A DNA stretch of 64,000 nt from Nematostella vectensis. Its lineage: Eukaryota; Cnidaria; Anthozoa; Actiniaria; Edwardsiidae. This document shows positions 1-11,200 of the stretch, piece by piece. The notes beneath the pieces were generated by a model. The model was not told the DNA's origin. It saw only the letters and a program-made list of their open reading frames with translations, and made no database searches. Positions within the stretch are counted from its first letter, which is position 1, and every line of letters starts with the position of its first letter. The DNA is taken from the NCBI RefSeq assembly GCF_932526225.1, contig NC_064041.1, forward strand, positions 3,901,046 through 3,965,045. Reading direction: 5' to 3'. The translations under genes were made by a program, and so were the position numbers.

Positions 1-101
1 TTTGACTAAGTATTTTGTTGATCCATTTTATAAATTTGATAATCACGGACAGGTACATGTAACAAATAAAAGAGCTAATATGTGTTTTTGTTAATTTACA
101 G

Positions 102-2226
102 CTCCTGATTCATGCACTTGCTACAAGCGGAGAGCCAATTTTCAGTACACCTGAAAACTTTAATTGCAAATATGACAAGTATGAGATCTGTGGAAATCTG
201 ACAGATGATGCGTCTTGTCATTGTGAGCCTTGTCCAACCTGTCCAATAGGGAAGGGCGTGTACCCTCTCTGTGGCCAATCACGACTACTGTGGCCATACC
301 ACACCCTTTGCAAGCCCTGTGAGGCAGGACGCACATACTCTGACGGTGAAGGCATTGGATCTTGTAACCCCTGTGGTCACTGCGATGGTTTCGTCACCAC
401 TAAGAACTGCACCACACACAGTAACATTGTTTGCAGCACAACTTGTAAAAAGGGTTTCCAGTTACATCCAAACCTCAACTCAGTGTGTATACCAATCCCA
501 ACACCAACGGCCAAACCAACAAGCAAACCAATGCCTCAGCTGCCACTCACATCACCGCCATCAACAACAACACCATCTATGCCAGCAAACCATACCACTG
601 AAAACCGTACAAACAGTGCAGATCTTGTACCATCAGGACAGCCATCAAGTCCACCTCTTAGCCGCCTTGAAGTAATCTTGATTGTGGTTTTGATAGTCCC
701 TGCGATTGCCCTTATCGTTGTTATATATCGCATGTGCAACAGACAGCCCCATGCAAATCCTGATGACACTGAAAATTTCCTTATAAATTCATCAAGGGAG
801 AGTTCCTCAGTAGATGTGCACTATGCTAAAGACAGTCAAAAAGGTGAGATACAGGAGAGAATCTCCTTTTGATTCTAGATTATTAAACAAGGTTGTTGGT
901 TTTTGTAAGGTTGTCTATTAAAATTGTGCATAAAAGTTCATTGGCAGTTTTCAAATATTTTATAGAGCATGGATTCATGATGTGACAATAGTGTGAGATT
1001 TTTATCACCCAAACAACACAACTAATCTACAGAGAAGAAAAACAGGACCTATTTTGTTGATTAATAGTAAATGAACCGTAACTGTAAGGTAGCCAATGCA
1101 TGATCTCATTCTCAAAAACCTAGTCATAGTCTATACAAACAGTGGAGCCTAAAGAAAAGTGATTTTGCTCAGATGACCATAGCACTTTGATGTGCTAGTT
1201 TTTGCTGTATTATAAAAACTGCAAAACATATTTTTAAAGCCATGTGGCAATACTATTATTTTAACGGTATGTATTATGAATGTATTTTTCTTTCTTGCAG
1301 TTTCCCTTCCACTCCCACCAACCTCTTCTACTATATACCATGCCAGGAATTTAGGTATGTTTTGTACTTCTTTTTTAGTTTAAACTCAGGTTTGTAGCAT
1401 GCAAGTATCCCCCTCTGATTACCCTTCTGACATGTAAACATTTGCTACACATTCAGGGCCGTAGCAGGGGGTGGGGCACTGAGGGCATGTGCCCCCATTT
1501 TGAAAAATTATAAGAAAATGACCAGTAGGGGCGTGGCTGTGCCCTCCAATATTTTCTAAATGTTTATGTGCTGTGCCCTCCAATATTTCAAGGCCTGTTA
1601 CGGCATTGTCAATTGTTCTTTTTATTTTTTATCATATATTTTATGTAAATATTTGTTGTCATCAAAGTTTGATAAGATTTGAGATATGTAATACGTAACA
1701 CATGGAATACACATACTTTCACTTTTTACTAATGTTTCTGTATTGTGATCCCCCTACCCCCCAATATTTTAAGACCTGCTTCAGCTCTGGTCAAAGTTGC
1801 TACTTTATCCTACTATTCAAACTTGTAACACAAGCTGGAACACTTTTAAGAGAAAGCTTTGTGTATCATTTCTGTCGTCTCTTCAATATATGTGTACTCT
1901 TTTCGTGCTACTTTGCAGACATGAGATTAGCAGACATCCCATTCCCTTTGAAGCAATACATCAGTGTCGAGATATCAAAGATAAAACCTGCAGTTAGTAA
2001 TTGGAGACACATTGCTGATATGTATGGAAAACTACCTCATGAATATTATATCCAACTGGACGTGCCATCAGGACATCTGCCCGGAGAGAACCTGTTAGAT
2101 GCTCTTAACAGTTATGATCCACAGTTAAAACTTGAACAGTTTGTTATTATTCTGGAAAAAGTCCAGAGAAATGACATGGTGGAACACATCTGTAAAGAAA
2201 TGGCACCAAAGGAAACTACTCTTTAG
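102..2226 (+). CDS. TNF receptor superfamily member with death domain (5' exons outside window)
   Basis: Three exons are visible: 102-843, 1301-1354 and 1919-2226, joined in phase 1 at both introns, with clean ag acceptors and GTGAGA and GTATGT donors; the stop is TAG at 2224-2226. Exon 102-843 encodes cysteine-rich TNFR-type repeats (CEPCPTCP, CKPCEAG, CNPCGHC, CTTHSNIVC), a Thr/Pro/Ser-rich stalk, and one transmembrane helix (VILIVVLIVPAIALIVVIY). The last exon is a death domain (about 80 residues from ISKIKPAVSNWRHIADMYG to MVEHICKEM). The family acts at the cell surface: the cysteine-rich repeats bind TNF-like ligands and the cytoplasmic death domain recruits adaptors for apoptosis or NF-kB signalling. 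The signal peptide and any first repeat must lie upstream of base 1, because the first visible exon begins at an acceptor. Orthology to a particular vertebrate receptor cannot be judged here. Confidence 0.88.
1453..1608 (+). mobile_element. Short non-autonomous element, GGGCCGTAGC family
   Basis: It starts with GGGCCGTAGCAGGGGGTGGG and ends near GGCCTGTTACGGC. Related copies lie at 25032-25203, 51218-51373 (opposite strand), 52698-52873 and 54410-54560. The best copy (52698) shows short terminal inverted repeats, AGGGCCGTAGC against GCTACGGCCCT, so this is MITE-like. It sits in intron 2 of the TNFR gene. Confidence 0.6.
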
Positions 2227-2275
2227 CTAGATTGAATTAATTCATTCATTCTAGCTAAAGAGTAGTTTCCTTTGG
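2206..2275. repeat. 25-bp perfect inverted repeat across the stop codon of the TNFR gene
   Basis: Bases 2206-2230 are the exact reverse complement of 2251-2275, with a 20-base AT-rich spacer. The left arm is the last coding codons plus the TAG stop (2224-2226), so the mRNA would carry a strong hairpin enclosing the stop codon. Confidence 0.9.
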
Positions 2276-2280
2276 GGTGT

Positions 2281-2935
2281 AAATTATTTTTAAGGTGTAT
2301 GTAGTAGGTAATACTTGAATTTGTGTATCTTTCATAACCCTCTCAAGCATGGATTTTTTTTTCTTATATAAGTGTCTACTAGAAATAATGCCAAATATCC
2401 TGTAAATTACAGGCTCAGCAGAGGGGAAGGCTGTATCCCCACCTTTTTTGTGTCAGAAACACGTCAAATACTATGATTTATTCCTTTTTCGATTTTCAAT
2501 ATGAAATTTCTTCCAATTGTCAGCCCTCCATCCCAAGATTTTTATGCAGGTTTTTTTTAATGTTTATTTGTGGCTCCATCAATGGATTTCTACGTTTATA
2601 TAGCATGTATAATAGGTTTGGTATGTTTTATTGTAAAAAAAAAAAAATAAAAAAAAAATAAAAATTCTAGATTTTTATGCCTTTTTTTTTAATGTTTATT
2701 TGTGGCTCCATCAATGGATTTCAACGTTTATATCATGTTTTATAGGTTTGCTTTTGTTTAATAGGTTACCCATAAACCCATAATCCAGTGCAAATGTGTC
2801 ACTGCAATGTGTAATTTCCATGAAATATTTTAGTAACCAATATTTTGGTTAACCTTATTCCAACCTTTTATAAGTTTGCTGAAATGTATCTTGTATAATG
2901 ATAATAAAGGTTGAAGAGCTAGAAGAGCCTCAAAG
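2281..2935. other. AT-rich 3' flank of the TNFR gene with a local duplication
   Basis: No gene seen. A segment at about 2545-2620 (TTTATTTGTGGCTCCATCAA...) is repeated at about 2690-2750. AATAAA-like sites (for example near 2903) could end the TNFR transcript. Confidence 0.5.
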
Positions 2936-4058
2936 TTGATTGTGAGTGTGTTGTGTCTCAGGGAATGGAGTGTGTTGTGTCTCAGGGGGATGGAGTGTGT
3001 GTTGTGTCTCAGGGGGGTGGTGTGTTGTGTCTTAGAGGGATTGGAGTGTGTTGTGTCTCAGGGAATGGAGTGTGTTGTGTCTCAGGGGGGTGGAGTGTGT
3101 GTTGTGTCTCAGGGGGGTGGTGTGTTGTGTCTTAGAGGGATTGGAGTGTGTTGTGTCCCAGGGGAATGGAGTGTGTGTTGTGTCTCAGGGGGTGGTGTGT
3201 TGTGTCTTAGGGGGATTGGAGTGTGTTTTGTCTCAGGGGCGTGAAGTGTGTTGTGTCTCAGGGGCGTGAAGTGTGTGATGGGTTTCAGGGGGTGGAGTGT
3301 GTGTTGTGTCTCAGGGGGATGGAGTGTGTTGTGTCTCAGGGGGATGGAGTGTGTTGTGTCTTAGGGGGATGGAGTGTGTTGTGTCTCAGGGGGGTGGAGT
3401 GCGTTGTGTCTCAGGGGGGTGGAGTGTGTTGTGTCTCAGGGGGATGGAGTGTGTGTTCGGTTTCAGGGGTGGAGTGTGTTGTGTCTCATTGGGGTGGAGT
3501 GTGTGTTGTGTCTCAGGGGGATGGAGTGTGTTGTGTCTCGGGGAGATGGAGTGTGTTGTGTCTCAGGGGGGTGGAGTGTGTGTTTCAGGGGGGTGGAGTG
3601 TGTTGTGTCTCAGGGGTATGGAGTGTGTTGTGTCTCAGGGGGATGGAGTGTGTTGTGTCTCAGGGGGGTGGAGTGTGTGTTTCAGGGGGGTTGAGTGTGT
3701 TGTGTCTCAGGGGGGTGGAGTGTGTTGTGTCTCAGGGGGGTGGAGTGTGTTTCAGGGGTATGGAGTGTGTTGTGTCTCAGGGGGGTGGAGTGTGTTGTGT
3801 CTCAGGGGGGTGGAGTGTGTTGTGTTTCAGGGGGTGGAGTGTGTGTTGTGTCTCAGGGGGTTGGATTGTGTTGTGTTTTAGGGGGATGGGGTGTGTTATG
3901 TCTCAGGGGGGTGGGGTGCGTGTTGTGTCTCAGGGGAGTGAAGTGTGTGTTGTTGAGGTGTTTTTTGTTGTGTCACAGTATCGTGTAGTGGATTGTCTCA
4001 GGGGTGAAGTGTATGTTTGTTGTGTGAGAGGGGTGGGGTATATGTGTGTCTCATGGGG
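2936..4058 (+). repeat. GT-rich minisatellite, units of about 26-29 bp
   Basis: About 40 degenerate units have the core TGTTGTGTCTCAGGGGG followed by TGGAGTG. Every unit contains a pyrimidine-poor TCTCAG/GG string that looks like a weak acceptor. Long open frames here (up to 279 codons) are repeat artefacts: three overlapping frames are all open and translate to low-complexity Cys/Val/Gly/Ser. Confidence 0.93.
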
Positions 4059-4302
4059 ATGAACAATGCTTTATCTGAGATTTCCCCTCCCACCACCATC
4101 ACTAGTGAAAGTGCCATTATTCCTACACTACCCTTGCCATATACATAATTCATGACAAATGTAAAAATTGTTTTTTAATTAAATTTATTCAATCAATAAC
4201 TAGGGATTATGGCTCTTGTTCTGGAATACAAACAAAAATATTTATGAATAACTCAAAGATGTACACACATGTAGGCGGATATGTAAAATGTGTTATCAAC
4301 CC

Positions 4303-5112
4303 TAAAGAACAAAGTACATTGAATGTGTTTACAGCCTAAACACACAGTACATTAAATTTGTTAACAGCCCTGAGCACACAATACATTGAATGTGTTTACA
4401 GCCCAAAAAACACAATACATAAAATGTGTTACATAAAATATGTTAACAGCCCTAAACACACAGTACATTAAAATGAGTTAACAGCTCTAAAACACAGTAC
4501 ATTAAAAGTGTTAACAATCCTAAGCACATGGTACATTGAATGTGTTAACAGCACTAAACACACAGTACATTAAATGTATAAACCGCCCTGAGCACACGGT
4601 ACATTGAATGTGTTTACAGCCCTCAGCACACAGTACATTGAATGTGTTAACAGCCCTAAGCACACAGTACATTGAATGTGTTAACCGCCCTGAGCATACA
4701 GTACATTGAATGTGTTAACAGCCCTAAACACACAGTACATTGAATGTGTTAACCGCCCTTAACACACTGTTCATCGAATGTGTTTACCACCCAAAAACGC
4801 AGTACAGTACGGAAAATTCGTGAACACTGAAATTTCGCGGTCAGCTTTAGAACCCCGAGGTTTTTTTGAGCCCCCAAAATACTACTAATTTACCAATATA
4901 TACACAAAATAACTACAAAACACCCGCTGACGGTTTAAATCGCGAATTTAAACCTTGGACCCCAAGACCCGCGAATTTTTCAACATTTACTGTACATCGA
5001 ATATGTTTACCGCCCTAAAAACACAGTTCATTAAATCTGTTTACAACCCTGAGCACACAGTACATTAAACGTGTTAACAGCCCTAAAAACAGTACATTGA
5101 ATGTGTTTACAG
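4303..5112. repeat. 34-bp minisatellite split by a hairpin transposon
   Basis: Units have the core CACAGTACATTGAATGTGTT followed by AACAGCCCTAAACA, at 4303-4800 and again at 4997-5112. The interruption at 4803-4994 is a separate inserted element. The array lies just beyond the 3' end of the minus-strand metallopeptidase gene. Confidence 0.9.
4803..4994. mobile_element. MITE inserted in the 34-bp array
   Basis: The ends are imperfect inverted repeats: TACAGTACGGAAAATTCG on the left and, read inward from the right, TACAGTAAATG...AAAAATTCG. It is about 192 bp, has no coding capacity, and is bounded on both sides by array units. Confidence 0.75.
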
Positions 5113-5228
5113 GATGGGGAGGGATGGCAAGTGTGGATTGTTGGGGGAGGGACAATAAATGGGGATGGGTTGAGAGGGATAAAAGAAAAATCACCCTCTG
5201 TAGGGGTGGGTACTCATACAAATAGATC

Positions 5229-8200
5229 TTACCAGCACTGCTTGCAGCTCTTTCTACAGTTTGCCAGCATGTAGGCGGGGTTACGTCTGCACTCCCCCAT
5301 CCCCGCCCACGATGAACATGAACGATGGCTATCTTGACAATAAATACCACCTGGAAACATCGATATTAAATGTTTATTCTTATTCAAACATTTATTTTCA
5401 TTATTGTGTTACCAAAATGATTCGAATAAATGCCCGGGGGCTTATCTAATTTTCGGGTCTTTATTTTTTTTTTGGGGGGGGGAGGGGGGGCTTATTTTAG
5501 AGGAGGCGCAAGGCAGCATTATTTCATTTTGGCAATTGAGAACCAAAAAAATTTTACCAATAAACTGAAACGACAGTAAAAATGTTTTAGACTCAAAAAT
5601 CGATGACAATATCCTCATTACAGGTAGATATCATTACAGCGTTTATTGATAACTAGATTCTCGGACGCAGACTCCTTGAGATATACACCATTCAAGTGGC
5701 GCTTTTATAAATATCTTTTTTAGGGGAAGCGGAGGGGGCCTTATTTAAAGGAGGGCGCTTATTGGAATCTTTGCGGTATTGCAACATCCTCAGCCCACTT
5801 TCGGAGGAGACACCGAGGTCCCACTGGCTTCCACTTCGGGTGAGACATAAGACCGAGGTCCCATTCACTATATTTTATCTTTTCGTAAGGATCACAGGAC
5901 CGCACCGATACATGTCAGCGGTTTCCACCAAACTACGACCTGACACCCGAGAAAACGGCTTCAAAACCTTTTGGCCAATCAGAACGAAGGAATCATGTTG
6001 AATGTTATATCCCCTCCCCATCCACCGCCCGATAGAAAAAAGTTATTTTCATTTCTTTTGAAATATAAATTCAAATGATCTAATTCTAGTTGAGAATTTA
6101 GTGTTAAGGTACTCTTAACTCTGGTCTTCCTTGCCGCCGCCATTGTTGTGGCTACCTCATTGTCGATAACCTACTCCTTTGTTATTGTTTATCATTGAAA
6201 GTACAGCAGCTTATTCACAAGGAAACTTCAAAATAACAATCTACGAATGAAGGCTGATATATTATTGACGATTTTGATTGAAAATATCTTGCTTGCTTCG
6301 CTTGAATTAACCGATGGAAATGGATTCGTTGTGTGACTCGCCATTGAGCGGGAGCATAAAATGGCGGCGTGATTGAACTTCTTATTCGCACCTTATTCCC
6401 CCTCTGAATCAGGGAACGAAGATCGGCTATGTAGGATTGACTAAACTAGGAACTGTCATTATTAACTTCCACTATCCCCACCCTTTGAAACTGGAAATGG
6501 CAAAATACGGCGGTTTTTACTCCCTGGAAACCGGCCCCCTACCTACTGTGAGGTTAATAACAATGATATACACGTGGTGTGTAGACCTACATACCACCAC
6601 ATAGCCCACAGCTCTTATTACAATACACTTTCATGTAACGTGGGTTTCGCGAGCACTCTCCCGTACGCCGCCAATAGCCACAGCTGGGATGCTTGTCTAC
6701 GCAGTTCGCTAAAAGTGTATGCACAGATTATAAGGTTGGGAGTCATCGAATAGTAATAGTAATAATAATAATGATCATGGTGATAATTAAAATTAATAAA
6801 AGCTTGACAACTTGCATAGCGCATATCCGTTACAAGATATCCCAAGCACAAACGACCTGTCATTTTATTTCTCTCCATTATTACTTCACCAACAAACAAT
6901 AATCTCCTGCTATAACACCCCCCTCCCTTTAAAGGAGGTACGATAGGTGGGTGCGAGGTCTAAATTGCAAGCTCACTCGTACTAGCCCTATTGGATCTTT
7001 ACTCTGTGCTCGAGAAATTTATCTTTCAACCTAAATACGAATTTAAAAGCTAACGCACGTTAGTAAGATGTGTAATACTAAAGGCACGATGGAATAACGA
7101 CCGCGTTCATTATCATGAGTTTTGGAAGAAAGAGCGTGTGCGCATACGCGCCAGTAACATTGATACGTCATCTTTACAATAAATCCACAGGAATACCGAA
7201 GACTTCCGACATCTTCCCGGCTGACAAATAGGTCCACCCCTCTCATACCCCACATCTTCTTACTCAGTTATTTAGGGGGGGGGATGTTTGTAAGGATTTG
7301 CCAATGCCCGCTGCAAGTAACGTATCAATTCACTCACCTGGGGACTGCGTGACCGGTGGCGGAGGTTGCGTGACAGGAGGCTGTGTGACAGGAGGTTGCG
7401 TGACAGGAGGCTGTGTGACAGGGGGTTGCGTGACAGGGGGTGGAGTATTAGGGGACGGGGGAGTGGGGATATTTGTTCCAGGAGGAGGGGTGTCTGGTTT
7501 AGGAGGTGTGGGTTGGGGCGGTTTGGGCGTGGCTTGGTCGACGGGCCGTTTGGTCTTGAAGTCCATTAGAATCCCATTGCCGTCTGTAAAGATGAACATG
7601 ATTTTGGACCAGCGATCAGATAGACACCGAGGAAACAAAACAAATGACGGCGATGATGATGATGATTGTATTGATGCCAGTACTGCTAGTATCGGTAATG
7701 GCGCTACGAATGATTATATGATAATAATGTTGGTGATGGTGATATTGATTTGATGATGGTGATGACGATCGTGATGATGGTTAAGTTGATTATCATGATA
7801 ATGGTTATGATCGATCTTGATGGTTGGAATGATGTTCGCATTGCTGATAGAATATATAGTAAAAGATTCGAAGAAGATATTTATGGTTTATTCTCTAATG
7901 TTGAACTATTTAATTCAGGGTAATAGCAAATAAAAAATATTGATGATGACATACAAAATTACTCACATTTGTCGCAGTTCATTTTGAAGTAGTAACGTTC
8001 TCGTGGTATAACGCCTATACATAACAAATAGAGTACACGTCTGCTGTGCATCGATCATCCACCAATATCCACCACCTACACACTATCATTATCCACTTAC
8101 ACCCTACCGTTATCCACCTTCACCCTACCGTTATCTTCCTACACCCTACCGTTATCCACCTACACCCTACCGTTCTCAACCTACACCCTACCATTATCAA

Positions 8201-11200
8201 CCTTCATCCTACCGTTATCCACATACACCCTACCGTTATCCATCTACATCCTACCGTTATCAACCTACACCCTACCGTTATCCATCCACACCCTACCGTT
8301 ATTAACCTACATCCTACCGTTATCCACGAAAACCCTACCGTTATTAACCTAAATCCTACCGTTATCCTCCTACACCCTACCGTTATCTTCCTACGCCCTA
8401 CCGTTATCCTCCTACACCCTACCGTTATCCTCCTACACCCTACCGTTATCTTCCTACACCCTACCGTTATCAACCTTCATCCTACCGTTATCCACATACA
8501 CCCTACCGTTATCCATCTACATCCTACCGTTATCAACCTACACCCTACCGTTATCCATCTACACCCTACCGTTATTAACCTACATCGTACCGTTATCCAC
8601 GAAAAACCCTATCGTTATCAACCTACATCCTACCGTTATCCACAAAAACCCTACAGTTATTAACCTACACCCTACCGTTATCCACTAAAACCCTACCGTT
8701 ATCCGCCTACATCCTACCGTTACCAACCAGCACCCTACCGTTATCCACCTACATCTTTTCGTTATCCATCTACACCCTACCGTTATCCTCGTTCACCTAT
8801 CTACCTACACTACCATTACCCTCACCTTTCTCACATCGCTTGACGATCTGGTTCTGGCAAGGAAACACTTCCTTGTTAAAGTGGTACAAGACGGAGTCAT
8901 ACCGTTGGAGCTTGGCGCGTGTGTTGATGTCGTTATGGATACCGTTTGGTGGATTTTGATAGTCATTCACATCAAAGTAACTCTGCGTCCCTTCGGCGAA
9001 GTACTCGCGATCTGTGCTCATGGCGTACGTACGGTACCACAGGGTGTTAGATCTCTACAACAAATAACAGAATTATAGTACTTGAGACAGACAGACGGAC
9101 GGACGGACGGACAGACAGACAGTGAGGGGAGAGGGAGGGAGGGAGGTTAGTTCTACTATCCAGAGTTTTTTAAACACGAGGTTCCGCTATAAAAGGGAAA
9201 GCTCCTCCCACCCCGGGCTCAAGAACAATCGGTTATCAATCAACCATCAATGAGAGAACATGTCTGACAATTGCTCTGAGCGCTAAATTCAAATTTCATA
9301 TTCTAAACCAAAATAAATATCATTTCAGAGTTGTCCATCTTAAAATGTTCCTATATATCGTAAAATAATGCTATACTAAGCTGTGCGCGCTCTAAAATAC
9401 GAGCATTTTTATCACAGCGCGAAAATAATTTATGCAGGTGCGCTAGATTATGGATAGCACAAAATTTAAAATTTTGCATCGAAAACGTGAGTGGACAGCA
9501 AATAACTAATCTAACAATCTCTTAAGATAACTGTCTTGTTACCTGTGCAAAAATAGTTTTATTCCAGCCTACTGAGGCTCAAAGATAAGTAATTTTAAAG
9601 GAGGCTTACTGCTAGCGTTGCACTGTTCTGATTATAATTGCAAATTCGAGCTCGGGGGTGGGAGGAGCTTTCCCTTTTATAGCGGAACCTCGTGTTTAAA
9701 ACTTGGCATAAACAATATTGACGTTTTCACAACAAAGGGGCGTGGATTCAACGCGTTTTTACTGATCGCGCGAGAAAAAAACTCAGTTAGAAAAGTCTTA
9801 AATTTTCAAAAAGAGTGCCTATAGTCTTTAGAAAGTTAAGTTCTGTTTATCGAGCTGCCAAAATCCGATCTCCTAAACAATAACCTGTAAAAATCCGAAA
9901 AAACAGCGCGCGCAACTATGCGCATAAGGGATGCGCAGTGCAATTCAAGGGAATTGAATTACCTTAAGTTGCTGGTAACGCGCTTTCACGCGAGAATCGA
10001 AGTCTCTGATTGCACCGTTCACCAAGGCGATCTCGTGAATTCCGTGCGTGAACTCGTGAAGGAAAATGTCTTCTCTTGGGTACCGGTCACCAGACTGACA
10101 CATAATATTCTCCTCACCGCCTGGGGACGATTAAATGATTACCATGGCTTCGGCAGTCATGTGGTCATATCATATCATCTCCGGCCTGTTCAGTTAGAAC
10201 GTTCTACTCTTTTGTATATAAAATTCTTTTCTCTATAAAAGCTAATAATGATCAAAATGGGTGTGTTATTTTTGCTCAGTGACCTTTTTAGTAATCCTAA
10301 ATTAATCAGTCGCTGTCATGGCAGCGCGCCCGTGCGGGAAACCTGCGATAATCCTAAACGTCATTGCCAAGCTCATTTTTTTAAGAAAGTGTAGCAAAAA
10401 CGACTTATAGAGTTCTAGGACGAGTTCTAACTCTTTCGAGATTTGAGTTCGAGTTACCCGTTATCCGAGTAAAATGATTGAAACATAGGGCTAAAGAAAA
10501 ATTGAACGACTTGACGTACCCTGCGTAGCAAGCGTTTCTGTTGAGTTTCAGCAGGAATAGAGAGCGAGAGAGGAATATGGCCGCGCGAAAAATGGGGCGA
10601 GCGCAAAAAAAGCGCGGCCATATTCTTCGCTCGAAACTGCACAGCAACGCTTGCTACCCAAGCTATAGTTGACGGGGTTCTATTAATGTGAGCTAGTGGG
10701 CATATGCTTATACACTACCAATCCCCACCAATTTGTTTGATAACTTACACGTGGATATCGGTGCGGATGGAGTGCCCCCCAGTCCCCTCGCCCTCTGGTT
10801 CCACCAGGACGCTAGCCAGGAGTGCTCGGGGATCGTCGTCACTCCCTCGCGAATTCCTATCACACCTGCACGACCATTCCTACGATACAACCAATCACGG
10901 ACGTCCTTGCGATCAGCCAACAGAAAAACGACGACGTAGCAGGCTCTTCTCAGGGCGGCGTCACTTGGCGCGTTCGAGCTTACCACAGGGATCCCAAAGG
11001 CGTGCAGGTACTTCTTGTAAAAGCCGCTAAGTCGCATTTTCGATCTCACGTCACTCGGGACGGGTTTCACGTGCTCACATTCCCACGTGCTCGGGGCGGA
11101 GCCCTGGCGGTCTGGGGCCGCTGTCGTACATAAAATCGTAGGTATTTAAATTTGATACTCTTTACTTTTGACATCAAACAAACGATCTTGCCCAAGCTTC

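Noticed and set aside
2936..4062. Cys/Val/Gly-rich frames up to 279 codons
   Set aside because: Several overlapping frames are open at once over a minisatellite; no start context, no domain.
8046..8663. 205-codon HLHPTVI repeat frame and the PYRYPPT frame
   Set aside because: Artefact of a 21-bp intronic repeat lacking stops; it lies within an intron of a well-supported minus-strand gene.
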